A DNA stretch of 64,000 nt from Hymenobacter lucidus (GCF_020447265.1 NZ_JAJADR010000012.1:1-64000); one strand, 5' to 3'. Counted from the stretch's first letter, positions 14,457 through 23,972 are shown. The notes: generated from the sequence alone by a model not told the origin. Program-made: numbers and translations.

Positions 14457-16190
14457 CTACGCTGTTACCGGCTCGGCCATCATCGTGTTCAGGCGCTTGT
14501 AGAGCACGAACAGAATGAGCGAAGCCACCGCCGACAAGCCGACGAAGATCAGGAAGAAGTCGTAGAGGCTCGTGATTTGGAAGCCCAGGAACGAGGGCCA
14601 GTGCGAGGTCAGCTCCAACTCGGTCAGCTTGGCCGTAACATCGGCCGTGGCCTGGGAGGTACCGTTCAGAATGTTGGGCAGGTTGATGCCGGCCTTGGAA
14701 GCTTTGGCAAACTCCCCAGGGCCGGGAGGATACAGCCCCGACAGCACGCCGGCCAGCTTGTTGCCGGCCGCCGTAGCCAAGAACCACACGGCCATCAGCA
14801 GGGAAGCAAAGCGGGCCGGAGCCAGCTTGTTAACCAGGGCCAGGCCAATCGGCGACAAGCACAACTCGGCGAAGGTATGCACCAGGTACATCGTAATCAG
14901 CCAGAACATGCTCACCTTGGTGCTAGCATCGACGCCCTTCACCCCGAAGGCAATGATGAGGTAACCTACAGCCATCAGCATCAGGCTAATAGCCATTTTC
15001 AGGGGCGAAGAAGGCTCAGTGCCCCGTTTGCCCATCCACGTCCAGAGTACGGCGAAGATTGGAGCGAAGATGATAATGAACAAAGCATTGGCCGACTGGA
15101 AGTAGGAAGCCGGCACTACCGAATTACCCAGGGTGCGGTCGGTTTGCTCGTCGGCAAAGAAGGTAAGCGAGGCACCGGCCTGCTCAAATGTGCCCCAGAA
15201 GAAGATTACGAAGAAGCTCAGGATGAAAATAACGTAGATCTTCTGCTTTTCGCGGGCTGTTAGCGTGGGGTCGGTCAGGATGGTAACCGGGGCCACAATC
15301 ATGGCCGAGAATACCAGGGCTCCAATCCAGTCGCGGTCCATGAGCCAGGCAATGGCGGCGTAGACTACTGCAAACAGGCCGATGAGCATGGGCAGCTTGC
15401 TGGCAAAGCTCTTGGTGGGCTGAGCAATGGTTTCGGAACGAACGGGGCCGTCGGTTTGCACGGGCACTACCGGCGAGGCTTCCACTGTGCGCTCGGGCTT
15501 GGCCCCCAGCGGGGCGCCGTCGGCGGTTACCACATATTTGCTTTTCAGCAGCTCAAACGTGAGGCTACCAACGAGCATGCCGATGCCGGCGGCCAGGAAG
15601 CCCCACTTAAAGTCGGCTGGGTTGCCCGTGTCACCGAGCGTACCGCACACCAGAGGCGAGAAAAATGCGCCCAGGTTGATACCCATGTAGAAAATGGTGT
15701 AGGCCGCATCAATACGGGAGTCGCCTTTAGGATACAGCGACCCAACCATCGAGGATATATTGGGTTTAAAGAAGCCGTTACCGAAAATCAGGCAGCCCAG
15801 TCCCAGAAAGAACAACAGCAGCTGAGTGGAAGGCACGGCAGTTTGCCCCGTCTGAAACATGGAGGCGCTGAAAAACAGACTGAACTGCCCGGCCGCCATC
15901 AGCAAGCCACCCACCAGAATGGAGCGGCGGTTGCCCCAGTAGCGGTCGGCGACGTAGCCGCCCAGCAGCGGCGTGAGATACACAAGGCTGGTATAGTTGC
16001 CGTAGATGAGTGAAGACATCTCCTTGTTCATCAGGAGGGCTTTGATCATATACAACGACAACAGGGCGCGCATGCCATAATAGCTGAAACGCTCCCACAT
16101 TTCGGTAGCGAAGAGCACATACAGGCCCTTGGGATGACCAGTCGACACGGGCACGGAAGAAGGCTCGCGTACGGCGGAGGCTGTTTGCAT
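14457..16190 (-). CDS. POT-family proton-dependent oligopeptide transporter
   Basis: The 577-residue inner-membrane protein imports di- and tripeptides with protons. It has the POT/PTR2 signature EMWERFSYYGMRALL (the ExxERF proton-coupling motif) in helix 1, GGYVADRYWGNRRSIL between helices 2 and 3, and NLGAFFSPLVCGTLG. A soluble insert of about 40 residues (KPERTVEASPVVPVQ...) separates the two six-helix halves, and a loop near the C-terminus contains an FAKASKAGINLPNILNGTS segment. It fits the window's many peptidases. The ATG at 16190 is the only good start; the divergent gene is pckA. Confidence 0.93.
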   Translation of the reverse strand: MQTASAVREPSSVPVSTGHPKGLYVLFATEMWERFSYYGMRALLSLYMIKALLMNKEMSSLIYGNYTSLVYLTPLLGGYVADRYWGNRRSILVGGLLMAAGQFSLFFSASMFQTGQTAVPSTQLLLFFLGLGCLIFGNGFFKPNISSMVGSLYPKGDSRIDAAYTIFYMGINLGAFFSPLVCGTLGDTGNPADFKWGFLAAGIGMLVGSLTFELLKSKYVVTADGAPLGAKPERTVEASPVVPVQTDGPVRSETIAQPTKSFASKLPMLIGLFAVVYAAIAWLMDRDWIGALVFSAMIVAPVTILTDPTLTAREKQKIYVIFILSFFVIFFWGTFEQAGASLTFFADEQTDRTLGNSVVPASYFQSANALFIIIFAPIFAVLWTWMGKRGTEPSSPLKMAISLMLMAVGYLIIAFGVKGVDASTKVSMFWLITMYLVHTFAELCLSPIGLALVNKLAPARFASLLMAVWFLATAAGNKLAGVLSGLYPPGPGEFAKASKAGINLPNILNGTSQATADVTAKLTELELTSHWPSFLGFQITSLYDFFLIFVGLSAVASLILFVLYKRLNTMMAEPVTA

Positions 16191-16384
16191 GAAAGGGAAA
16201 TAAGAGTGATGAAAGTGAGAAAGGACCGCTGACAGCCGCCAGACGGAGGTTGGTAAAGCTACAAAACTTTCGCAATTGGCAACCGTAACGCCTTTTTCGG
16301 GTTACTAGTCCCCCAACACAGCGAATTTTCGCTCCGATTTTGGCATTAACTAACGGTTGTAAGCGTCAGCATTGGTTTTTTGCC

Positions 16385-16392
16385 TATTTTTG
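16385..16392 (+). promoter_or_regulatory. Candidate pckA promoter, -7 element
   Basis: TATTTTTG matches TAnnTTTG and lies 48 nt before the pckA ATG. A TTG at 16357-16359 could be the -33 element, but its spacing (25 nt) is longer than usual. The rest of the 250-nt gap shows nothing clear. Confidence 0.4.
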
Positions 16393-16440
16393 TAGTACGG
16401 TTCCCCATTCTCCCACCCATTTTATTCTCTTCCCGGCCCC

Positions 16441-18066
16441 ATGATGGACACTGCCGCTACCACCTCTTCCCGCAATCGTTTGCAGCCGCTCGGTTTCACC
16501 CAGACTGGCGAAGTACACCTAAATCTGCCACCGGCCGCCCTCGTGGAGCACGCCTTGCGCCGCGGTGAAGGCACGCTCACCGACAACGGAGCCCTGATGG
16601 CCGATACCGGCAAGTTCACCGGCCGCTCGCCCAAAGACCGTTTTGTGGTGAAGGACGCCAACACGGCCGACTCGGTGTGGTGGGGCGACATCAACATTCC
16701 CTTCGACGCTGACAAGTTTGACCAGTTGCAGGAGAAGATGGTGCAGTACCTGGCCGACAAGGAACTGTACGTGCGCGAAGCCTACGTCGGGGCCAACCCC
16801 GATTACCAGTTAAAGCTTCGGGTAGTGAATGAACTGGCGTGGCATAACCTGTTTTGCTACAACATGTTCCTGCGCCCAGCCGAAGGCGCCGACACTACCT
16901 GGACACCCGATTTCACCATCATCTGCGCCCCCGGCTTCGAGGCTGACCCAGCCGTAGACGGTACGCGCCAAGCCAACTTCGCCATCCTGAACTTCACCAA
17001 GAAGATGATTCTGATTGGCGGTACGGGTTATGCTGGTGAGATGAAAAAAGGCATCTTCGGCGTGCTCAACTACCTGCTGCCCCACGAGAAAAACACCTTG
17101 AGCATGCACTGCTCGGCCAACGTGGGCGCGGACGGCGACACGGCCGTATTCTTCGGCCTCTCGGGCACGGGCAAAACGACGCTGTCGGCTGACCCGAACC
17201 GCGGCCTTATCGGCGACGATGAGCACGGCTGGACCCCGGATGCGGGCATCTTCAACTTCGAAGGCGGCTGCTACGCCAAAGTTATCGACCTGAGCCGCGA
17301 GAAGGAGCCCCAGATCTGGGACGCCATCAAGTTCGGCTCCATCGTGGAGAATACGCGCTTCATTCCCGGTACCCACACCGTGGACTACGCCAACAAGAGC
17401 GTTACGGAAAACACCCGTACCGCCTACCCCATCAGCTACATCGACAACGCCATTGAGCCTTCGGTAGCCGATGCTCCCAAGAACATCTTCTTTTTGACGG
17501 CCGATGCGTTTGGCGTGTTGCCTCCCATCAGCAAGCTCGACAAGAGCCACGCTATGTACCACTTTATGAGTGGCTACACGGCAAAGGTTGCCGGCACTGA
17601 AATGGGCATTACCGAGCCCCAGACGACTTTCTCGGCCTGCTTCGGCGCCGTGTTCCTGCCCCTGCACCCGACGAAGTACGCCGAAATGCTGGGTCAGAAA
17701 ATGGACGAGAACCCCGACGTGAATGTGTGGCTGATCAACACCGGCTGGACCGGCGGCAGCTACGGCGTTGGCTCGCGCATGAAGCTGGGCTACACCCGCG
17801 CCATGATTACGGCCGCCCTGAATGGCGAGCTGAACGACGTGACCTTCACCAAGCACCCTATCTTCGGCGTGGAAGTGCCGGCCGCCGTGCCCGGTGTACC
17901 GAGCGACATCCTGGACCCGCGCAATACGTGGTCGGACAAGGAAGCCTACGACAAAACGGCCGCTTCGCTGGCCGATAAGTTTGTGCATAACTTCCAGAAG
18001 TATGCCGATTTCGCCAACGAGCAAATCCTGGCCGGCGCCCCGAAAGTGGCTGAGGTAACGGCGTAG
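16441..18066 (+). CDS. pckA: Phosphoenolpyruvate carboxykinase (ATP)
   Basis: The enzyme interconverts oxaloacetate + ATP and PEP + CO2 + ADP at the entry to gluconeogenesis. The 541-residue length is normal for the ATP-dependent class. Visible motifs are the P-loop FGLSGTGKTTLSADP (about 238-252), TGRSPKDRF at the substrate site, the metal-binding region DDEHGW, and the C-terminal NTGWTGGSYGVGSRMKL. Initiation may be at either of two adjacent ATG codons (16441 or 16444). It is a single-gene unit with its own terminator. Confidence 0.98.
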   Translation: MMDTAATTSSRNRLQPLGFTQTGEVHLNLPPAALVEHALRRGEGTLTDNGALMADTGKFTGRSPKDRFVVKDANTADSVWWGDINIPFDADKFDQLQEKMVQYLADKELYVREAYVGANPDYQLKLRVVNELAWHNLFCYNMFLRPAEGADTTWTPDFTIICAPGFEADPAVDGTRQANFAILNFTKKMILIGGTGYAGEMKKGIFGVLNYLLPHEKNTLSMHCSANVGADGDTAVFFGLSGTGKTTLSADPNRGLIGDDEHGWTPDAGIFNFEGGCYAKVIDLSREKEPQIWDAIKFGSIVENTRFIPGTHTVDYANKSVTENTRTAYPISYIDNAIEPSVADAPKNIFFLTADAFGVLPPISKLDKSHAMYHFMSGYTAKVAGTEMGITEPQTTFSACFGAVFLPLHPTKYAEMLGQKMDENPDVNVWLINTGWTGGSYGVGSRMKLGYTRAMITAALNGELNDVTFTKHPIFGVEVPAAVPGVPSDILDPRNTWSDKEAYDKTAASLADKFVHNFQKYADFANEQILAGAPKVAEVTA

Positions 18067-18088
18067 TTTCCGAGGACATTTTGAATAT

Positions 18089-18124
18089 AAAAAGCCCCGC
18101 TGGCAGCTGCCAGCGGGGCTTTTT
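18089..18124. terminator. Bidirectional terminator after pckA
   Basis: A perfect 18-bp palindrome, AAAAAGCCCCGCTGGCAG and its complement, lies between pckA and the convergent SDR gene. Confidence 0.92.
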
Positions 18125-18143
18125 GTTTGCAGTTGATTCTAAA

Positions 18144-19223
18144 CTATTCGACCCACTGAGCGCTGTTTGACTCCTGTACTAACCCGTTGCCAGCCCGGTC
18201 CTCCGAGCTGCTCTGGCCGTTCTTCGACTTGCGGACCAGCGCCGCGACGCCCAGCCCTACCACGCCGGCTACGGCCGCGGCGGCCAGCGGATGCAGGGTG
18301 GCGGTGGTGTAGTAGCTGTTTTCGCGGGTGCTGCCGGGGTAGTTGCCCCGCTCCTCGAGGCGGCCGGCGGCGTGGTCGAGGCCGTTCTGGTGGCGGGGGC
18401 GCGGCGGGTAGTCGGCCTTTTCCTGCTTGGCAAACACGTTTTCCATGAACTTATCGAGCAGGCGGGGGGCCAGCTGAGCCATGCTTACCATGGCCCGGCC
18501 GCCGCCGCCCACAGTAATTTCGCGCTCCGGCGTTTCGCAGCAGTGAATAATGGCGCGGGCCACAGTTTCGGGAGCGTAAGCCGGCGGCGCGTGCTGGGCT
18601 TCGCGCTCCATGTAGTTTTTGGCGTGCAGCGGATAGGGCGTATCGATGGCAGCGGGCTTGATGAGGGTAACGACGATGGGGGCCTCATCCATTTCCAGCT
18701 CCATACGCAGGCCGTCGGTGAAGCCTTTCACGGCGTGCTTGCTGGCCGAGTAGATGGTTTGCAGAATGGCCGTGCTTTCCGACAGAATGCTGCCCACGTT
18801 GATGATGGCTCCGCCGCGCTGCTTGAGGTGTTTTACGGCTTCCAAAGAGCCGTATACCAGACCCCAGAGGTTGGTATCAAATAGCTTGCGCATATCATCA
18901 ACGGGAATATCGACCAGCTTGCCGTAGATGGATACTCCCGCGTCGTTGATCCAGGTATCGAAGCCGCCGAACTTGGCCTGCGCGGCCTGGGCAATGCGCT
19001 GCACGTCGTCCTGGCGGCTCACGTCGGCCACCACGTAGGTGGCCTCGCCGCCCGCGTCGTTGATTTCGTCGCAGAGCTGGCGCAGGGCATTTTCACTGCG
19101 GGCGGCCAATACGAGCTTCGCGCCCTTTTCGGCCGCCATGCGGGCCGTAACCAGACCAATGCCGGAGGAAGCGCCAGTGATGACAATGACTTGCTTAGAT
19201 AGTTTTTTGAGTTTGGTGGCCAT
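18144..19223 (-). CDS. SDR-family oxidoreductase with C-terminal membrane segment
   Basis: The 359-residue protein has the short-chain dehydrogenase core: nucleotide loop TGASSGIG near residue 16, NDAG in place of NNAG, the catalytic serine strand GSILSE, and YSASKHA supplying Tyr and Lys. After the core comes about 100 residues with basic and acidic patches and a hydrophobic segment (HPLAAAAVAGVVGLGVAALV), which may anchor it to the membrane. Such extended SDRs are common in soil bacteria, usually without known substrate. ATG 19223 gives a normal SDR N-terminus; the upstream extension to 19316 is Arg-rich and not credible. It is divergent from rsmE. Confidence 0.88.
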   Translation of the reverse strand: MATKLKKLSKQVIVITGASSGIGLVTARMAAEKGAKLVLAARSENALRQLCDEINDAGGEATYVVADVSRQDDVQRIAQAAQAKFGGFDTWINDAGVSIYGKLVDIPVDDMRKLFDTNLWGLVYGSLEAVKHLKQRGGAIINVGSILSESTAILQTIYSASKHAVKGFTDGLRMELEMDEAPIVVTLIKPAAIDTPYPLHAKNYMEREAQHAPPAYAPETVARAIIHCCETPEREITVGGGGRAMVSMAQLAPRLLDKFMENVFAKQEKADYPPRPRHQNGLDHAAGRLEERGNYPGSTRENSYYTTATLHPLAAAAVAGVVGLGVAALVRKSKNGQSSSEDRAGNGLVQESNSAQWVE

Positions 19224-19352
19224 AGCGGAGAAGTTGTGGTTGGGAAGCTTTCTTCTACGACCTGCCGCCCGCTTGGATACAGTAAAACCGGCAACCCGGG
19301 ACTTTACAACAGGCAAAACCCGGTGCTTACTGCATCCAAGCGCCGGAAAGCC

Positions 19353-19360
19353 TACTTTTG
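19353..19360 (+). promoter_or_regulatory. Candidate rsmE promoter, -7 element
   Basis: TACTTTTG is a perfect TAnnTTTG match ending only 4 nt before the rsmE ATG, so transcription would begin at or next to the start codon. The -33 region is poor (ACTG near 19329-19332). Confidence 0.4.
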
Positions 19361-19364
19361 CCCC

Positions 19365-20066
19365 ATGCCTACTTTTTACGCCCCCGACCTAGCCGGCCCC
19401 ACCTACACCCTGCCCGAAGACGAAAGCAAGCACGCCGTGCGGGTGCTGCGCCTGGGCCCCGGCGACGCGGTAGAGCTGGTAGACGGGCGCGGCGGCGTGT
19501 ACCAAGCCGCCATGGCCGATGCCAACCCCAAGCGCTGCCAGCTGCGCATCACGGGCAGCGTGCAGGTGCCGCCCCGCGCCTACTTAACCCACATAGCCGT
19601 AGCGCCCACCAAAAACCTGGACCGCATGGAGTGGCTCGTGGAAAAAGCGGTGGAAATTGGGGTGGAGCGGATTACGTTCCTGCGTTGCAGCCGCTCGGAG
19701 CGGCGCGAGTTGAAGCTGGAGCGGCTGGAGAAAATTGCCGTCAGTGCCCTCAAGCAGTCGGGCCAGGCGTGGCTGCCCCAGCTGGATGAGCTGACCGACT
19801 TTGCCGCGTTTCTGCCAACCGTAGCGCCCGACACCACCTTTATTGCCCACCTGGAAGAAGGCGAGCGGACCGCTCTTTCGCAGGTGGCGGCCCAGGGCGC
19901 GGGCTGCTGCGTGCTCATCGGCCCCGAAGGCGACTTTACACCCCAGGAAATTGAGGCCGCCCGGCAGCGCGGCATCCGGCCCGTAACGCTGGGCGCCTCT
20001 CGCCTCCGCACCGAAACGGCCGCGCTGGCCGCAGTGCATACCGTGCACATCGTGCGGGAGTTGTAA
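19365..20066 (+). CDS. rsmE: 16S rRNA (uracil-1498-N3)-methyltransferase
   Basis: RsmE methylates U1498 of 16S rRNA using S-adenosylmethionine. The 233-residue product has the N-terminal PUA-like domain (MPTFYAPDL...LPEDESKHAVRVLRL), the segment KNLDRMEWLVEKAVEIGV, and the SPOUT knot motifs IGPEGDFTPQEIEAA and LGASRLRTETAALAAVH. I chose ATG 19365 because MPTFYAP is the family's usual start; the in-frame extension to 19236 reads as intergenic sequence. The gene is divergent from the SDR gene. Confidence 0.95.
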   Translation: MPTFYAPDLAGPTYTLPEDESKHAVRVLRLGPGDAVELVDGRGGVYQAAMADANPKRCQLRITGSVQVPPRAYLTHIAVAPTKNLDRMEWLVEKAVEIGVERITFLRCSRSERRELKLERLEKIAVSALKQSGQAWLPQLDELTDFAAFLPTVAPDTTFIAHLEEGERTALSQVAAQGAGCCVLIGPEGDFTPQEIEAARQRGIRPVTLGASRLRTETAALAAVHTVHIVREL

Positions 20067-20102
20067 GCAAAAACCTGCGGCAAGACGGATTCCAGCTCCG
20101 AT

Positions 20103-20819
20103 TTAGGCCACCATAATCTGGCCAGCCGGCTGCGGGTTGGCAGTTCGAGCTTTCAGCCACAGCTGCCGAATGGCCACCAAATGGGCTACCAACACCAGCG
20201 GCACGACGCACCCGGGCAGCCAGACGAAGGGAAAATACAGAATACCCACGTTGGGCTGCTCGAAGGCAAACTGCTGCAACGGTGAAGGCACCGACAGCAT
20301 GGCGTTGATGACGATATTGAGTAGTAAACCCAGCCCGAGGATGTTCCAGAGCAGAAGTCCGGCCGTACCCAGCCACTGCCGGCGGAAAACCAGGTAGTAA
20401 ACCACCGGCGCGCTCAGGCCCGACAGAATGTCCCAGTTGCGCCCCTCAAACGTCATAAGCCCGGGCACGGCGCGGTGCAGAAACAGCCCGAACAACACCA
20501 ACTCCACCGGTAGCCGCACGAGGTGCAGCAGCGTGAGAACATCCAGGCGCAGGCCATCCAGAAAGGCCCGGCCCCGGCGGGTGGCAAACAAGCCCACGAG
20601 CAGCAGTAGCGGCGGGCCCAGCAGCAGCGACAGTCGGGGCGGCAGGGTATTCGTGACGGTGTAGAAGCCGCTCCGGCCCACCATTCCCTGCCCCAGCAGC
20701 CAGAGCAGCAGGCCCGCCAGCATCGGCCGGGAGCTGTGCGCGGCCCGGTAGAAAATGTAAACGGTCAGGGCGGTTGTCAGCCCGAAGGCGAGGCCAAGAT
20801 GAGCGGGCAGGTGTTCCAT
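20103..20819 (-). CDS. Seven-helix membrane protein of unknown function
   Basis: The 238-residue protein is almost entirely hydrophobic, with about seven membrane helices separated by short loops, and the conserved-looking stretch FEGRNWDILSGLSAPVVYYLVFRRQ in the middle. No enzymatic or transport motif was recognised. It lies 83 nt downstream of a Crp-type regulator gene on the same strand, which suggests the regulator and the membrane protein work together. The product sits in the inner membrane; its role is unknown. Confidence 0.75.
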   Translation of the reverse strand: MEHLPAHLGLAFGLTTALTVYIFYRAAHSSRPMLAGLLLWLLGQGMVGRSGFYTVTNTLPPRLSLLLGPPLLLLVGLFATRRGRAFLDGLRLDVLTLLHLVRLPVELVLFGLFLHRAVPGLMTFEGRNWDILSGLSAPVVYYLVFRRQWLGTAGLLLWNILGLGLLLNIVINAMLSVPSPLQQFAFEQPNVGILYFPFVWLPGCVVPLVLVAHLVAIRQLWLKARTANPQPAGQIMVA

Positions 20820-20902
20820 TTGTGGCGTGGTTCAGGTACGCAGCAAAGGAACCGGCCCCGGGCGAAACAACGCTTGCCAAATGACAGGAAATGCGGGGCG
20901 GC

Positions 20903-21484
20903 CTACTTGCGGAGGCTTTCTTTGCGGATGCGGCTCAGGGAAGTGTCGGTGATGCCGAGGTAGGAAGCCACGGTTTTCAGCGGCGCGTGCTGCACAATTT
21001 CGGGGCTGGCCTTGAGCAAGGCTTCGTACCGCTCGGCGGCCGTGGTGGTTATCATCTCCAGCATCCGGCCTTTCAGATTCGCGAAGCCCCGCACCAGCAT
21101 AGCCCGGCCAAACTCCCGGAACTCCGGCCGCGCGTGGAACAGGCCGTTTAGCTGGGCGTAGGTGATTGTGCAGCCGGTGCAGTCAGTCAGGGCCTGGATG
21201 TTCTCTTGGGAAGGCGTGCGGTTGAAGAACGAGGCCACTTCCAGCACGACCTGCCCGCCAGTATAAAAACCGGTCGTGACGTCATTGCCGTCGGTATCGT
21301 AGGCAAAGGCGCGCATACAGCCCGTTTCCAGGAACAGATACGCGTCGTTGATATTGCCTTCCCGGAGCAGAAACTCGTGGCGGCTCAGGGTCCGGGCCGC
21401 AAAGTGCGCGGCAATATCTTCGGCCTGCGCGGCCGTAATAAAGCCCGTCTGTTGCAGAAACCGCTGCAGCATTCCTTCTATCAT
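20903..21484 (-). CDS. Crp/Fnr-family transcriptional regulator
   Basis: The 193-residue protein has a cyclic-nucleotide-binding-like beta-barrel (LSRHEFLLREGNINDAYLFLETGCMRAF) and a C-terminal winged helix (LKTVASYLGITDTSLSRIRKE). The arginine and glutamate that hold cAMP in Crp are not evident, so the ligand is probably different or absent, as in many Bacteroidota relatives. Starts at 21484 (MIEGM) and 21472 (MLQRF) are both possible. The downstream membrane protein gene is the natural first target. Confidence 0.88.
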   Translation of the reverse strand: MIEGMLQRFLQQTGFITAAQAEDIAAHFAARTLSRHEFLLREGNINDAYLFLETGCMRAFAYDTDGNDVTTGFYTGGQVVLEVASFFNRTPSQENIQALTDCTGCTITYAQLNGLFHARPEFREFGRAMLVRGFANLKGRMLEMITTTAAERYEALLKASPEIVQHAPLKTVASYLGITDTSLSRIRKESLRK

Positions 21485-21564
21485 TTCCTACGCCCAAACA
21501 AGCCCGTTGGCCGCCGCCACTCACTCATGACTGCCGCTAACAAGTTGACTTATATAATTTTGAT

Positions 21565-22998
21565 TTATTCTTCCACCAGCGCCGATTCATCCGCCTGCTC
21601 ATCCTGGGCGGCCAGCCGGGCGGCCTCCTTAGCCAGCTTCTTCTTGCGCCAGGGCGCATCCAGCTCCCAGTCCCCGGCCATGATGCAGCCGTAGGGTAGG
21701 ATTTCGTCGATGGTCGTGGCCAAGTTGAATTCCGTAATCTGGCGCTTCACTTCCTCGGCATCCTTGTAGGCGCTGGGCAGCTCGGAAATGTCAATCCGGT
21801 TGAAATAAAACCGCGCGTCAATGCCTTGGGTTTCCTCGGCAAAAAGCGCCTCCTTCGTCTGCCCGACTTTGCTGTATTTATGGCGGGTGCGACTCAGGTT
21901 ACGGCCGGCCCCGTGGGGCGCAAAGCCCAGATTATTGCCGGTAGTAGTACCTTCTACAATCAGGATGGGCTGGGCCATGTTCAGCGGAATAATGCGCGGA
22001 CCGGTGATGTCGGGCATGAACTTCGGGTCCAGGGGCGTGGCGCCCTTGGCGTGGTAGTACAGGTCCCCGTCACGAAACACGAAGTTGTGCTCGTTCCAGT
22101 AGCGCTGCTGCACGGCCGCGCCCAGCTGCTGGCCGATGGCGTCGTGCAGGCACAGATGGTTTTGCTTGGTCCATTTGCGCACGGTTTGCAGCGCGGCCCA
22201 ATACTGCCGGCCTTCCTCCGACTCGCTGGGAATCCAGGCGTTGGGCGGGGCCGTGTCAGGCGAAATGGCTTGCCGGAACCGCTCAGCCACTTTCATGCCC
22301 TGCGTATACAGTGCCGCGCCCACGCCCCGGGAGCCGTGGTGAGTCACGAGCACCGTGTCGCCGGTATTGCGCGACACGCCCACGTACAGGAAGTGGTTGC
22401 CGTCGCCCTGGGTGCCGAGGTGCTCCTGGGCCGTGCGCAGGCTGCGCGCCGAGTTCAGAAACGGGTTGGCCTGGAGCTCAGCCAGAAGGTCGGCCGGCAG
22501 CGCAAACTGCCGCTCGGCGGGCCGGCCACCGGGCCCGAAGTGCGTAATCTGCTGGGCCGCGTCCAGTACCGTTTTCGGATCGACGCGGCCCAGGTTGGTG
22601 AGCATCACCGAGCAGCAGATATCGGCGCTGTGCATACCGGGGTGAATGGCGTTGCGGGTGGCCACGATGCCGCCCACCGGAATGGTGCCCAAGGGCCCGG
22701 CCGGGCAGGCATCGGGCATAATGGCCCCGGCCACCACCGTGGGCGTGCGCATCAGCAGCTGCATCGACTGCCGTACGTAGTCGATGTTGGCCTGCTCCAC
22801 GGCCGTGTCGGCGCTGATATTTTCGTGAAACGGCACGGGCTCGGTCAGCAGCGGAATAACCGGGGCCGGCTTCACCGTATCGAGGTAGGCATGCAGGTCG
22901 TCGCCGGCCAGCGCGTGGGCGTTGATGTGTTCGAGGGCGTCCTTAAACCACTTGCCTGACTTTAACCCCAGGTTCAATAAATCTTTGCCGGTTACCAT
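21565..22998 (-). CDS. RtcB-family RNA ligase-like protein
   Basis: The 477-residue protein belongs to the RtcB family, which joins RNA 2',3'-cyclic phosphate or 3'-phosphate ends to 5'-OH ends using GTP and Mn2+. Visible motifs are HSADICCSV (metal-binding D and C; canonical DIGCG), GTQGDGNHF (N and H ligands), HHGSRGVG and HGAGRNLSR (region of the guanylylated histidine). The acidic residue usually following GNHF is missing (FLYVG), so it belongs to a divergent clade; ligase activity is likely but unproven. I chose MVTGKDLLNLG at 22998; upstream codons read poorly. No rtcA or archease gene is adjacent. Confidence 0.88.
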   Translation of the reverse strand: MVTGKDLLNLGLKSGKWFKDALEHINAHALAGDDLHAYLDTVKPAPVIPLLTEPVPFHENISADTAVEQANIDYVRQSMQLLMRTPTVVAGAIMPDACPAGPLGTIPVGGIVATRNAIHPGMHSADICCSVMLTNLGRVDPKTVLDAAQQITHFGPGGRPAERQFALPADLLAELQANPFLNSARSLRTAQEHLGTQGDGNHFLYVGVSRNTGDTVLVTHHGSRGVGAALYTQGMKVAERFRQAISPDTAPPNAWIPSESEEGRQYWAALQTVRKWTKQNHLCLHDAIGQQLGAAVQQRYWNEHNFVFRDGDLYYHAKGATPLDPKFMPDITGPRIIPLNMAQPILIVEGTTTGNNLGFAPHGAGRNLSRTRHKYSKVGQTKEALFAEETQGIDARFYFNRIDISELPSAYKDAEEVKRQITEFNLATTIDEILPYGCIMAGDWELDAPWRKKKLAKEAARLAAQDEQADESALVEE

Positions 22999-23214
22999 TC
23001 GCAGGTCGGTTGATAAGCATAAATGGAGGGGCAAAAACCCTTCCGGGCGGCAATAAACAACTTTTTACCGCCAAGGCTCTGTTAAGGACCCTTACCTTGC
23101 AATCGGGCGCCGAATAGCGCGTCGTTAGGCGGCTGCCTGCACCGGCCGCGCCTGAACTTTCCCGCCTATCCGTTACTTTGTACAACAGCCGGACCCCACT
23201 CCGCTGCCTGCCTT

Positions 23215-23874
23215 ATGCTTAAACACCTGCTGCTTACCACTCTCCTGCTGTTCTCCCTCACGGCCGCCGCGCCCGCGCCGAGCTTCCGCATCGCCAAGCT
23301 GCACTACGGCGGCGGCGGCGACTGGTACGCCAACAAAACCAGTCTGCCCAACCTAATCCGCTTCTGCAACCAGGCGCTGCGTACCAACATCGCCCCCGAC
23401 GAGGCCACCGTGGAGCTCGATTCGCCGGAGCTTTTCACCTACCCCTTCATCCACATGACGGGCCACGGCAACGTGTCCTTCACTGAGGCCGAGGCCAAAA
23501 ACCTACGCCGCTACCTCACCGGCGGCGGCTTCCTGCACATCGACGACAACTACGGCCTCGACAAGTTCATCCGGCCCGAAATGAAGAAGGTGTTTCCCGA
23601 GCTCGAATTCGTGGAGCTGCCCTATTCCCACCCGATTTATCACCAGAAATTCCAGTTTCCCAAGGGCCTGCCCAAAGTACACGAGCACGACGGCAAGCGG
23701 CCCCAGGGCTTTGGCCTGCTCTACAAAGGCCGGCTGGTATGCTTCTACAGCTTCGAGTGCGACCTGGGCAACGGCTGGGAAGATGTGGGCACCTACGACG
23801 ACCCACCCGCTACCCATGAGGCGGCCCTGCGCATGGGCGCCAATCTGGTGTCGTACGCCCTGACACAGGATTGA
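23215..23874 (+). CDS. DUF4159 domain protein, secreted
   Basis: The 219-residue product begins with a signal peptide (MLKHLLLTTLLLFSLTAAAPAP) and then matches DUF4159: an IAKLHYGGGGDWYAN start, FIHMTGHGNVSF, a GGGFLHIDD strand and a terminal LGNGWEDVGTYDDPP segment. DUF4159 resembles glutamine-amidotransferase/ThuA-like folds but lacks a clear catalytic Cys-His-Glu set. The family often accompanies MoxR/VWA gene groups; those are not here. Location is periplasmic; role unknown. A near-consensus TTACTTTG lies about 40 nt upstream. Confidence 0.85.
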   Translation: MLKHLLLTTLLLFSLTAAAPAPSFRIAKLHYGGGGDWYANKTSLPNLIRFCNQALRTNIAPDEATVELDSPELFTYPFIHMTGHGNVSFTEAEAKNLRRYLTGGGFLHIDDNYGLDKFIRPEMKKVFPELEFVELPYSHPIYHQKFQFPKGLPKVHEHDGKRPQGFGLLYKGRLVCFYSFECDLGNGWEDVGTYDDPPATHEAALRMGANLVSYALTQD

Positions 23875-23972
23875 TTTTCTACTTGAATCCTTGAATTATA
23901 TACAGACTATAAAGTCTCTTTGGAGTAGGCTTCTATGCTACTAACAACAGCCGCGTTTTCCCGCCATTCTCG

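Noticed and set aside
21826..22959. 377-codon frame opposite the RtcB gene
   Set aside because: The RtcB motifs on the other strand are unmistakable; this frame is Gly/Val/Arg/His-rich shadow sequence.
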